Assembly (NCBI GenBank): GCA_900550035.1
Contig: URQS01000008.1
Span: forward strand, 1 to 64,000
DNA length: 64,000 nt
Source: an uncultured Prevotella sp.
GTDB lineage: Bacteria > Bacteroidota > Bacteroidia > Bacteroidales > Bacteroidaceae
Direction of reading: 5' to 3'
Shown here: one piece after another, positions 51,025 through 60,006 of the stretch
How positions within the stretch are numbered: position 1 is the stretch's first letter
Layout of the letters: each line of letters starts with the position of its first letter
Notes under the pieces: model-generated
Seen by the model: the letters and a program-made list of their open reading frames with translations, nothing else
The model's database searches: none
Told to the model about the DNA's origin: nothing
Translations under genes and position numbers: made by a program

Positions 51025-51126
51025 TTTTGTAGGGTTTGGTAGGTTTAGTAGGTATAGTAAGTACAGTAAGTAGGCTTGCGCCTACTAAACCTACCAAACC
51101 TACAAAACCTACCAAACCTACAAACA
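51025..51126. repeat. Inverted array of CCTACAAAA units, right of the flippase gene
   Basis: Left arm 51025-51076 with TAGGTTTAG and GTAGGTATAG units, 4-nt TTGC, right arm 51081-51126 with CCTACTAAA, CCTACCAAA, CCTACAAAA units. GTAGGC-TTGC-GCCTAC forms the hairpin tip (51071-51086). Starts one base after the flippase stop. The unit matches the array on the other side of the gene. Confidence 0.85.
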
Positions 51127-51156
51127 AGATAATCAACAATCAATAACAATCTCTAA

Positions 51157-53289
51157 ATGAAAAAGAATCTAATTCTCGCGGCTGCCATGCTGTTGTCAGC
51201 AGCTGCCGCTCATGCCGACGAAGGCATGTGGACGCTCTACAACCTGCCGCACGCAGTGTACGAGCAGATGAAGACGTACGGATTCTCGGCTCCATACGAG
51301 AAGCTGTACAAGGGCGAAGACGCCATCATGAAGTCGGTTGTCAACTTCTCGGGCTACTGCTCGGGTGTTGTCGTATCGCCCGACGGACTGGTGCTGACCA
51401 ACCACCACTGTGGTTTCGAGGCCATCCGTTCTCATTCTACTGTTGAGCACGACTACATGCTCAACGGATTCTACGCCAAGTCGTTTGCCGAGGAGCTGCC
51501 CAACAAGAGCATGTTCGTAAGCTTCATGGTGGAACAGAAGGACATCACACCCGAACTGGAGAAGCGTGGCATCAAGAACATGACCAACGACGAGCGCGCC
51601 AAACTCCTGAACGAGGTGGAGAACGAAATGATCAAGGAGGTACACGCTAAGGACAAGACTCTCGACCTGGAAATAAAGCCATTCTACGAGGGCAACAAGT
51701 ACTACGCCACTACCTACCGCACATTCCGCGACTTGCGTCTGGTGTTCGCCATTCCTAAGTCAATGGGTAAGTTCGGAGGCGAGACCGACAACTGGATGTG
51801 GCCGCGCCAGACATGCGACTACTCTGTATTCCGTATCTACGCCGACCCGAAGACCAACGGTCCGGCTGAATATTCTAAGGACAACGTGCCCTATCATCCA
51901 CAGCACTGGACAAAGGTTTCGATGGACGGATATAAGGAAGGCGACTTCGCCATGACCATCGGCTACCCAGGTTCGACCGAACGCTATCTCTCAAGCTACG
52001 GCATCCGCCAGATGCGCGACGCTGAGAACGCACCACGTGCACAAGTACGCGGCGTGAAGCAGGACGTTATGATCAAGCACATGCGTGCCGATGAGGCTGT
52101 ACGCATCAAGTACGACTCTAAGTATGCACAGAGTTCCAACTATTGGAAGAACTCATTGGGTATGAACAAGTGTATCGACTCGGTAGGTATCGTTCGTCAG
52201 AAGGCCGATTTCGAGGACCGCATCCAGGAGTTCCAGAAGTGGACCGGCTACCTCAAGGGCAAGCTCGACTTCGACAAGATGGCACAGCTCTACGCCAAGC
52301 AGCTTGACGTTACCAAGGAGTTCACAGCTCTGCGCGAGTCGTTCGGCCGCACTTCCGAGTTCAACACACGTGCCATCAGTCTGGCTATGATGGTGCCTGC
52401 AAAGGCTGCCAAGGCTGCCAAGAAGGGCAAGTCGACATACGTATTCGAGGACAACAGCGCCGAATGGGACGCAGCTCTCGACAAAGACGTGCAGGCAGCG
52501 CTCATCGACAACTTCCGTCAATACGTACCTGCCGACCAGCTCCCTGCCTTCTACAAGACCATTGAGGAGAAGTTCGGCGGCGATTCGCGCAAGTATGTCG
52601 ACTGGCTGTACTCTACTTCGGTAGTGATGAAGAGCGGCAAGAAGATCAAGCTCAACGAGAAGGCTCTCGCCAAAGACCCCGGTTACCAGTATGGCAAGCA
52701 GATTAACGAGATGATGAACAAGTGCCGCAGTCTGCTCATGCCGCTCCGCGAGGAGATAGCCGAGCAGGAGAAGTATCTCTGCGACGCCAAGGTGCGCATG
52801 GAGCAGGAACTGCCCCACTACTCAGATGCCAACTTCACCATGCGTCTTTCGTACGGTCAGGTGGGCGGTTATCTGCTCGGTGGCAATCCTTCGGGCTACT
52901 ACACCGATGCCGCTTCTATCGTTCGCAAGATGGAGTCGGGCGAAAAGGGAACTATCGACTACCAGGCTGAGCCTATTATGAAGCAGATCCTCTCTGCCAA
53001 CGACTTCGGCAAGTACACCGACAAGACTACTGGCAAGATGCAGCTCTGCTTCCTCACCAACAACGACATCACCGGCGGCAACTCAGGTTCGCCGATGTTC
53101 GACGGTAAGGGCAACCTTATCGGTCTGGCATTCGACGGCAACTGGGACTCATTGTCAAGCGATATATGGTTTGACAAGCGTCTGGCACGCTGCATCGGAG
53201 TTGATATCCGCTACGTACTCTTCCTCATGGACAAGTGGGGACATGCTGATCGTCTGCTCAAGGAAATGGGCGTTTCGGGCGAGAAGTAA
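51157..53289 (+). CDS. S46-family dipeptidyl-peptidase, DPP7-like
   Basis: A 710-aa secreted serine exopeptidase that removes dipeptides from the N-termini of peptides in the periplasm. Signal peptide to about residue 20 (AAAAHA, DEGMW). Chymotrypsin-like catalytic motifs: TNHHCGFEAI (His84), a central Asp not assigned here, and GNSGSP (Ser643). The specificity position, 18 residues after the Ser in FDGNWDS, is Gly661; family members with Gly (DPP7) prefer hydrophobic/aliphatic P1 residues, while those with Arg (DPP11) prefer acidic ones. Complete. Confidence 0.93.
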   Translation: MKKNLILAAAMLLSAAAAHADEGMWTLYNLPHAVYEQMKTYGFSAPYEKLYKGEDAIMKSVVNFSGYCSGVVVSPDGLVLTNHHCGFEAIRSHSTVEHDYMLNGFYAKSFAEELPNKSMFVSFMVEQKDITPELEKRGIKNMTNDERAKLLNEVENEMIKEVHAKDKTLDLEIKPFYEGNKYYATTYRTFRDLRLVFAIPKSMGKFGGETDNWMWPRQTCDYSVFRIYADPKTNGPAEYSKDNVPYHPQHWTKVSMDGYKEGDFAMTIGYPGSTERYLSSYGIRQMRDAENAPRAQVRGVKQDVMIKHMRADEAVRIKYDSKYAQSSNYWKNSLGMNKCIDSVGIVRQKADFEDRIQEFQKWTGYLKGKLDFDKMAQLYAKQLDVTKEFTALRESFGRTSEFNTRAISLAMMVPAKAAKAAKKGKSTYVFEDNSAEWDAALDKDVQAALIDNFRQYVPADQLPAFYKTIEEKFGGDSRKYVDWLYSTSVVMKSGKKIKLNEKALAKDPGYQYGKQINEMMNKCRSLLMPLREEIAEQEKYLCDAKVRMEQELPHYSDANFTMRLSYGQVGGYLLGGNPSGYYTDAASIVRKMESGEKGTIDYQAEPIMKQILSANDFGKYTDKTTGKMQLCFLTNNDITGGNSGSPMFDGKGNLIGLAFDGNWDSLSSDIWFDKRLARCIGVDIRYVLFLMDKWGHADRLLKEMGVSGEK

Positions 53290-53317
53290 AAAAAACAATT
53301 GAAAGCTATAAAAACAA

Positions 53318-53432
53318 TTGAGAGTTGAAAGTTGAGAGTTGAAAGTTATGATATGCATTGTTTCTAATGCGATGATTTTAAATGTTTAAAATCGGTAATC
53401 ATAACTCTCAACTCTCAACTTTCAACTCTCAA
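53318..53432. repeat. Inverted array of TTGAGAG/TTGAAAG units between convergent genes
   Basis: Left arm 53318-53351 and right arm 53399-53432 are 34 bp each and complementary at 33 positions. The arms consist of TTGAGAG and TTGAAAG 7-nt units. The loop (47 nt) has small palindromes (TTTTAAATGTTTAAAAT). It lies between the DPP7-like and DUF3332 genes, which converge, and might act as a bidirectional terminator. Confidence 0.85.
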
Positions 53433-53446
53433 CTATTATTTGAATG

Positions 53447-53998
53447 TTATCGGCAAGCCCAAAAGCGTGCGCCATTGACAGCCATACGGGTTTCGAACAC
53501 ACCGGCTTCGTCGGGATTTACACGTATGGTCTCGCCGTCGCTGAGACGTGCCTGGATAGTGCCGTCATCGTTAAAGCGGAATATCTCCACCTTCTTTCCA
53601 TTCTGTTCCTGCGACCATGAATTGGTCTTCTTATCATAGATGAAGCTCACAACTTCACCGTTTGGCGAAGTGACTTCATATCCGTTGCGCAGCGTCTTTA
53701 CCGCATAAATCAATCCATCCTTACCCGTCACCTCCTGAACTGTGCCCACCTTCTGAGCCAACGGATTGCTGCCCGACCAGAATTCGATAGTATTGAGCAC
53801 CAAAGCATCAGCAACAGCACACACAGCATAAGCCGGCGAGATGAGAATGAATATGATCTCGTTGAGGAACTTCGAGTTTGTAGCGTGGGTGTTCCACTTA
53901 GCCACACGGCCAAACAGCGAGAATGAACCAACGCAAGAACTGGTTAGCAAGGTGGCAGCGAGCAATAGCGCCGACACCTTAAGATGTCTGATTTTCAT
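53447..53998 (-). CDS. DUF3332 family lipoprotein
   Basis: A 183-aa predicted lipoprotein (ATLLTSSC, Cys22) with a hydrophobic segment (EIIFILISPAYAVCAVADAL) and a C-terminal beta-rich part (VGTVQEVTGKDGLIYAVKTL, VSFIYDKKTNSWSQEQNGKK). DUF3332 proteins are of unknown function in the cell envelope. The ATG at 53996-53998 gives a signal peptide at the N-terminus; a 33-residue longer reading has none and was rejected. Confidence 0.8.
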   Translation of the reverse strand: MKIRHLKVSALLLAATLLTSSCVGSFSLFGRVAKWNTHATNSKFLNEIIFILISPAYAVCAVADALVLNTIEFWSGSNPLAQKVGTVQEVTGKDGLIYAVKTLRNGYEVTSPNGEVVSFIYDKKTNSWSQEQNGKKVEIFRFNDDGTIQARLSDGETIRVNPDEAGVFETRMAVNGARFWACR

Positions 53999-54138
53999 AA
54001 GCATATAATTTAAAACATCCGTAAAGTTAGTAAAAAAAACGTATCGTTGTTTATATTCATCTCTATTTAACAGTTTTATGCATATATACATTGACAAGTT
54101 ATAACTAAAAAAACAATCGATATGTCAGATATATTTCG

Positions 54139-54146
54139 TACATTTG
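54139..54146 (+). promoter_or_regulatory. -7 element for the AraC-type regulator gene
   Basis: TACATTTG followed by CACC, a full TAnnTTTG match, 31 bp before the ATG. No -33 box at the usual distance. Confidence 0.5.
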
Positions 54147-54177
54147 CACCTATATCAACATTATAAGCCATACAAAG

Positions 54178-55056
54178 ATGACCTTACCTGACTTAAAAGA
54201 CATAACAGTAGAATACGCCATACGCATGTGCGGAGGCAGCCATATAGACAATGATATTCTCATTCTTGACGAGATTGCAAATATGCCATTGCCTCGCGAA
54301 CCGCGACGCATACAATGTCTGCTTTTAGCATTGTGTACCAAAGGCTCTGCACGATACGTTGTCGACTCTGTAGAACATAACGTCAAAGCAGGCGACCTTA
54401 TCATCATCAATCAGGGACGCGTCATCTACGACTGCACTGTGTCGCCCGACTGCCGTGGCATGGGCATCATTATCAGCTACGACTTCTTCAACGAAACCAT
54501 CAAGAGCGTACACGAACTGTCACAGCTCTTCCTATTTGCACGCACCCACCCCGTGTTCAGTCTGCCCGAAGAAAAAGCCAGCTTCATACGCCATACGTTG
54601 ACCTGCATGAAGCAAAAGATGGACGAAACAGACAACCACTTCCGTCGCGAGATGATGCAATCGATGTTCCTCACTATGGTTTACGAGGTTAGCAACGTTA
54701 TATATAAGGTACAGTCGCGTGCCAACGAGCGCAATACACGTGCCGAAGAGATTTTCACTAAATTCTTATTGCTTGTCGAGAACCACTTCCGCAGCGAGCG
54801 TAGAGTGAGCTGGTATAGCGAACAATTGTGCATATCGCCCAAATATCTCTCCGAAACGATAAAGAACGTGTCCAAACGTACACCCAACGAGTGGATTGAC
54901 GCATACGTTACGATGGAGCTGCGCATGCTTCTGCGCAACACACAACGCAGCATCAAGGAGATAGCTCAAAGCCTAAACTTCTCCAATCAGTCGTTCCTTG
55001 GCAAGTATTTCAAGGAACATGTGGGCATGTCGCCGTCGGAATACAGACGCAGCTGA
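54178..55056 (+). CDS. AraC-family transcriptional regulator
   Basis: A 292-aa regulator. N-terminal sensor part (cupin-like, about 30-160, with SARYVVDSVEHNVKAGDLII) and a C-terminal double HTH: VSWYSEQLCISPKYLSETIK and IKEIAQSLNFSNQSFLGKYF followed by KEHVGMSPSEYRRS. It is a one-component regulator for an unknown small molecule. It stands alone, 209 bp upstream of gltB on the same strand; regulation of gltBD is possible but not shown. Confidence 0.9.
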   Translation: MTLPDLKDITVEYAIRMCGGSHIDNDILILDEIANMPLPREPRRIQCLLLALCTKGSARYVVDSVEHNVKAGDLIIINQGRVIYDCTVSPDCRGMGIIISYDFFNETIKSVHELSQLFLFARTHPVFSLPEEKASFIRHTLTCMKQKMDETDNHFRREMMQSMFLTMVYEVSNVIYKVQSRANERNTRAEEIFTKFLLLVENHFRSERRVSWYSEQLCISPKYLSETIKNVSKRTPNEWIDAYVTMELRMLLRNTQRSIKEIAQSLNFSNQSFLGKYFKEHVGMSPSEYRRS

Positions 55057-55184
55057 AGTTACATTCCGTAGCGATAAATATGTATTAATGTTACAAAACG
55101 ACACTATACATGTCGATAATATTACAAAATAATACATCTTTCTTGCTATAAATCAAAAACAATAATTATTTTTTCGATTTTTAT

Positions 55185-55215
55185 ATTGCTTTTTGAAAGT
55201 AAATCATTAAATTTG
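55185..55215 (+). promoter_or_regulatory. Promoter of gltB
   Basis: -33 ATTG (55185-55188), 19-bp spacer, -7 TAAATTTG (55208-55215), then an about 50-nt leader to the ATG at 55266. Confidence 0.65.
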
Positions 55216-55265
55216 CAATCACTTTGATAGGTTTTTCAATGGTTTACTAATTAAAAGCAATTGAG

Positions 55266-58200
55266 ATGGGAAAAACACAAGACCATCAAGCCGGCCAAGC
55301 AATGGCTGGCGAGAGATTTTCAGGACTTTACAATACCGCCTACGAACACGATGCATGTGGAGTGGGTATGGTAGTGAATATTCATGGTAACAAGAGCCAC
55401 GAATTAGTAGACAACGCTCTGCGCGTACTTGAGAATATGCGCCACCGCGGAGCCGAAGGTGCCGACAACAAGACGGGCGACGGTGCGGGAATCATGCTCC
55501 AGATTCCTCACGAATTCATACTCTTGCAGGGCATTCCGGTGCCCGAGAAGGGCAAATACGGCACAGGTCTCGTCTTTCTTCCTAAAGACGAGCCACAGCA
55601 GCAGGCCATTCTGTCAATAATGATTGAAGAAATCGAGCGCGAAGGACTCACGCTCATGCACCTGCGCACTGTGCCTACCAATCCCGAATGCCTCGGCGTG
55701 TCGGCACTTGCTACCGAACCGGCCATCAAGCAGGTTTTCATTACGGGCGTTACCGACGACAAGGTGCCCACCTTCGAGCGCACATTATATATTATACGTA
55801 AGCGCATTGAAAACCGTGTCAATAACAAGGACTTCTACATCTGCTCGCTTTCGAGCCGGAACATAGTTTATAAGGGTATGCTGTCGTCAATGCAGGTGCG
55901 CCAGTACTACCCCGACCTCACCAACAATTACTTCACTTCAGGATTGGCGCTCGTTCACTCGCGCTTCTCTACCAACACCTTCCCCACATGGAGCCTTGCC
56001 CAGCCGTTCCGCCTCTTGGCACACAACGGCGAGATAAACACCATTCGCGGCAACCGCTCTTGGTTCAAGGCACGCGAGAGTGTACTCTCAAGTGAGGCAT
56101 TGGGCGACATCCGTGGCATCTCCCCTATCATACAGCCCGACATGTCAGACTCTGCAAGTCTCGACAACGTATTCGAGTTTTTCGTGATGAGCGGACTCTC
56201 ACTGCCGCACGCCATGGCTGTAATGGTGCCCGAAAGCTTCAACGACAAGAACCCGATACCTGAGGATTTGAAGGCTTTCTACGAGTATCACTCTATACTT
56301 ATGGAACCGTGGGACGGCCCTGCCGCACTGCTGTTCAGCGACGGAAGATACGCCGGAGGAATGCTCGACCGCAACGGTCTGCGCCCGGCACGATATACTA
56401 TTACCAAGAATGACACTATGGTCGTGGCATCCGAAGTGGGTGTCATGGACTTTGACCCGACTGAGATTGCCGAAAAGGGACGCCTGCAACCAGGCAAGAT
56501 TCTCCTTATCGACACTCAGGAGGGCAAAATCTACTACGACGGCGAGATTAAGGAGCGCCTCGCAAGCGCCCATCCTTACCGCCAGTGGTTGTCTACTAAC
56601 CGTATACAACTTGAGAAACTGCACTCCGGACGTAAGGTTGACAACTCTGTCGACGACCTCACACGCAAGGAACTTATGTTCGGTTTCGGCGAGGAAGATG
56701 TCGACGGCACCATCGTTCCGATGGCTACCAATGGCCAGGAACCTACCGCCTCAATGGGCAACGACACTCCGCTGGCTGTACTGAGCGGCCACGCGCAGGT
56801 GTTCTTCAACTACTTCCGCCAGCAGTTTGCGCAGGTTACCAACCCTGCCATCGACTCTATCCGCGAGTCATTGGTCATGTCTTTGTCGGAATATATTGGT
56901 CGCGTGGGTTCCGGTATTCTCTCGCCCGACGAGTCAAACTGCAAGATGGTGCGTCTGCCCCACCCCATTCTGACCAACACTCAGCTCGATATACTGTGCA
57001 ATATACGCTACAAGGGATTCAACACCGTCAAGTTGCCGATGCTGTTTGAGTGCAGCAAGGGCGAGGACGGACTGCGCGAGTCGCTCGATGCACTCTGCAA
57101 GGAGGCTGAACGCAGCGTCGACGACGGCTACAACTACATCATCCTCAGCGACCGCGATGTCGATGAAGAGCACGCAGCCATTCCTTCGCTGCTCGCAGTG
57201 AGCACCGTTCATCATTACTTGATTTCCGTCGGCAAGCGCGTGCAGACCGCCCTTATCGTAGAGAGCGGCGAGATTCGCGAGGTGATGCACGCCGCATTGC
57301 TCTTGGGCTACGGTGCTTCGGCACTCTGTCCGTACATGACATACGCCATACTCGACGACCTTGTGAAGCGCGGAAAGATTCAGGAGAACTATCCGACAGC
57401 CGAAGCCAACTACATCAAGGCAGTGAAGAAAGGTCTGTTGAAGATTATGGCAAAGATGGGTATCTCAACCATCCGCTCATATCGCGGAGCCAAGATATTC
57501 GAGAGCATAGGTCTGTCGGAGGCATTGCTGAAGACTTACTTCGGTACAGAAGTGAGCACTATAGGCGGCGTCGGACTCGAAACCATCGCCCGCGATGCAA
57601 TAAGCATGCACGACAAGGCCTTCAACAACCGCAAGAAGCTCGACTTCCTGCCCAACCTCGGACAATTCCACTGGCGCAAAGACGGCATACGCCACGCCTG
57701 GAACCCCGAAACCATCGCTACACTTCAGCTTGCCACACGCACTGGCAATTACGCTAAATACAAAGAGTTCACGAAGTTTGTCGACGAGAAAGAAGAACCA
57801 ATCTTCATCCGCGACTTCTTCGATTTCAAACAAAATCCGATACCAGTCGACGAGGTAGAACCCGTCGAGAACATTGTTAAACACTTCGTGACGGGTGCCA
57901 TGTCGTTCGGAGCTCTGTCAAAGGAGGCTCACGAGGCAATGGCTCTTGCCATGAACAAGCTCGGCGCACGCTCAAACACAGGTGAAGGCGGCGAGTTGAG
58001 CGAGCGTTTCCACGAGACAGTGGACGGCGTTTCGCTTTCGAGCAAGACCAAGCAGGTTGCTTCGGGACGCTTCGGCGTAACTACAGAATATCTAGTCAAC
58101 GCCGAGGAGATACAGATTAAGGTGGCGCAGGGTGCCAAGCCGGGTGAAGGCGGACAGCTGCCGGGCTTCAAGGTGAACGAGGTGATTGCCAAAACGCGTC

Positions 58201-59786
58201 ACTCCATTCCCGGAATCTCGCTCATTTCGCCTCCTCCTCACCACGACATCTACTCTATTGAGGACCTGGCCCAGCTCATCTTCGACCTCAAAAACGTCAA
58301 TCCTAAGGCAGCCATCAGCGTGAAGCTCGTTGCCGAGAGTGGCGTAGGCACCATCGCAGCGGGCGTTGCCAAGGCCAAGGCCGACCTCATCGTCATCTCA
58401 GGAGCCGAAGGTGGTACTGGTGCTTCGCCTGCATCGAGCATGCGATTTGCCGGTATTTCGCCCGAAATCGGATTGTCTGAAACTCAGCAGACACTCGTCA
58501 AGAACGGTCTGCGCGGTCAGGTTCGCCTGCAAGTGGACGGTCAGTTGAAGACAGGACGCGACGTTGTGCTCATGGCTCTGCTCGGTGCAGAGGAGTTCGG
58601 ATTCGGTACTGCAGCGCTGATCGTGCTCGGTTGTGTGATGATGCGTAAATGCAACCTCAACACATGTCCTATGGGCGTAGCCACACAGAACCCCGAACTG
58701 CGTAAGTTGTTCCGCGGCAAGGCCGAATATCTGGTCAACTACTTCACCTTCGTAGCCCAAGAAGTGCGCGAATACTTGGCCCAGATGGGCTATCGCAGCC
58801 TCAACGAGATAGTAGGACACACCGAACTCATCCTCACCAAGAAGGACGAGAAGAATCCCAAGTCGGCTCTGCTCGACTTCCACCGACTTCTGTTCCAGGA
58901 GCCCAACGGCTGCTCGCTCTATCACACAGCACAGCAACGCCACGAGCTTGGCGACGTATTGGACCAGCATCTGATACGTGGAGCGCAGAACGCAATAGAA
59001 CGTCAGGACGAGGTTTCGCTCGATTTCACCATCAAGAACACCGACCGTGCCGTTGGCGCAATGCTCAGCGGAATGATAGCTCAGAAGTATGGCGAGGCAG
59101 GACTGCCCGACAAGACCATCAACGTGAAGTTCAAGGGCTCGGCAGGACAGAGCTTCGGCGCATTCCTCGTTAAAGGTGTCGACTTCAAACTGGAAGGCGA
59201 AGCCAACGACTACTTCGCCAAGGGCCTCTCAGGCGGACGCATATCAATACTCCCGCCCATTAGAAGCAACTTCGCAGCCGAGGACAACATCATAGCCGGC
59301 AACACCGGACTGTATGGCGCAACAAGCGGCGAACTCTACATAAACGGTAAGGTTGGCGAACGCTTCGGTGTGCGCAACTCGGGTGCCACAGCCGTCATCG
59401 AGGGCGCAGGCGACCACTGCTGCGAGTATATGACGGGCGGCCGAGTAGTAGTACTGGGCGAAACGGGACGCAACTTCGCTGCCGGTATGTCTGGCGGCGT
59501 GGCTTACGTGTGGGACAAGAACCACAACTTCGACTACTTCTGCAATATGGATATGGTCGAGATCAACCTTGTCGACGACAGCAACTACCGCAAGGAGCTG
59601 CACGAACTCATACGCCAGCACTACCTATACACTGGTTCGAAACTCGCACGCACCATGCTCGACGACTGGAACCGCTACGTTGAGGACTTCATACAGATTG
59701 TCCCAATCGAATATAAGCGTGTGCTGCAGGAAGAGCAGGTACGCAAGCTGCAACAGAAGATTGCAGACATGCAACGCGATTATTAA
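55266..59786 (+). CDS. gltB: Glutamate synthase large subunit
   Basis: Converts glutamine and 2-oxoglutarate into two glutamates. The 1506-aa protein has a 30-residue propeptide and then Cys31 (HDACGVGMVV), the nucleophile of the class II amidotransferase domain; a central domain; the FMN-binding synthase domain (GAEGGTGASPASSMRFAGIS); the 3Fe-4S cysteines in CVMMRKCNLNTC; and the C-terminal GXGXG-repeat domain (GLSGGRISILPP, GTGLYGATSGELYI-like repeats). It follows an AraC regulator and precedes gltD. Complete. Confidence 0.97.
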   Translation: MGKTQDHQAGQAMAGERFSGLYNTAYEHDACGVGMVVNIHGNKSHELVDNALRVLENMRHRGAEGADNKTGDGAGIMLQIPHEFILLQGIPVPEKGKYGTGLVFLPKDEPQQQAILSIMIEEIEREGLTLMHLRTVPTNPECLGVSALATEPAIKQVFITGVTDDKVPTFERTLYIIRKRIENRVNNKDFYICSLSSRNIVYKGMLSSMQVRQYYPDLTNNYFTSGLALVHSRFSTNTFPTWSLAQPFRLLAHNGEINTIRGNRSWFKARESVLSSEALGDIRGISPIIQPDMSDSASLDNVFEFFVMSGLSLPHAMAVMVPESFNDKNPIPEDLKAFYEYHSILMEPWDGPAALLFSDGRYAGGMLDRNGLRPARYTITKNDTMVVASEVGVMDFDPTEIAEKGRLQPGKILLIDTQEGKIYYDGEIKERLASAHPYRQWLSTNRIQLEKLHSGRKVDNSVDDLTRKELMFGFGEEDVDGTIVPMATNGQEPTASMGNDTPLAVLSGHAQVFFNYFRQQFAQVTNPAIDSIRESLVMSLSEYIGRVGSGILSPDESNCKMVRLPHPILTNTQLDILCNIRYKGFNTVKLPMLFECSKGEDGLRESLDALCKEAERSVDDGYNYIILSDRDVDEEHAAIPSLLAVSTVHHYLISVGKRVQTALIVESGEIREVMHAALLLGYGASALCPYMTYAILDDLVKRGKIQENYPTAEANYIKAVKKGLLKIMAKMGISTIRSYRGAKIFESIGLSEALLKTYFGTEVSTIGGVGLETIARDAISMHDKAFNNRKKLDFLPNLGQFHWRKDGIRHAWNPETIATLQLATRTGNYAKYKEFTKFVDEKEEPIFIRDFFDFKQNPIPVDEVEPVENIVKHFVTGAMSFGALSKEAHEAMALAMNKLGARSNTGEGGELSERFHETVDGVSLSSKTKQVASGRFGVTTEYLVNAEEIQIKVAQGAKPGEGGQLPGFKVNEVIAKTRHSIPGISLISPPPHHDIYSIEDLAQLIFDLKNVNPKAAISVKLVAESGVGTIAAGVAKAKADLIVISGAEGGTGASPASSMRFAGISPEIGLSETQQTLVKNGLRGQVRLQVDGQLKTGRDVVLMALLGAEEFGFGTAALIVLGCVMMRKCNLNTCPMGVATQNPELRKLFRGKAEYLVNYFTFVAQEVREYLAQMGYRSLNEIVGHTELILTKKDEKNPKSALLDFHRLLFQEPNGCSLYHTAQQRHELGDVLDQHLIRGAQNAIERQDEVSLDFTIKNTDRAVGAMLSGMIAQKYGEAGLPDKTINVKFKGSAGQSFGAFLVKGVDFKLEGEANDYFAKGLSGGRISILPPIRSNFAAEDNIIAGNTGLYGATSGELYINGKVGERFGVRNSGATAVIEGAGDHCCEYMTGGRVVVLGETGRNFAAGMSGGVAYVWDKNHNFDYFCNMDMVEINLVDDSNYRKELHELIRQHYLYTGSKLARTMLDDWNRYVEDFIQIVPIEYKRVLQEEQVRKLQQKIADMQRDY

Positions 59787-59796
59787 AGTGAAGAAC

Positions 59797-59990
59797 GAAG
59801 AGGGAAGAGTGAAGAATCCATTAGTAGAATGCTCTTCAGACTTGCCTCTTCTTCAAAACGACAGAACAAAAATAATAACAACCAAGGGAAAGAATGAAGA
59901 TATAGTAATCCAATAATAAACGAAACCAATATAGTCTTGCAATACAATTGTAAGAAACGAAACTATTGGATTCTTCACTCTTCCCTCTTC
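59797..59990. repeat. 24-bp perfect inverted repeat between gltB and gltD
   Basis: Arms 59797-59820 and 59967-59990 are exact reverse complements (GAAGAGGGAAGAGTGAAG start), 146 bp apart, made of GAAGAGG/GAAGAGT-like 7-nt units. Flanks continue the unit pattern less perfectly to 59787 and 60002. Confidence 0.85.
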
Positions 59991-60006
59991 ACTTTTCACT
60001 TAAATT

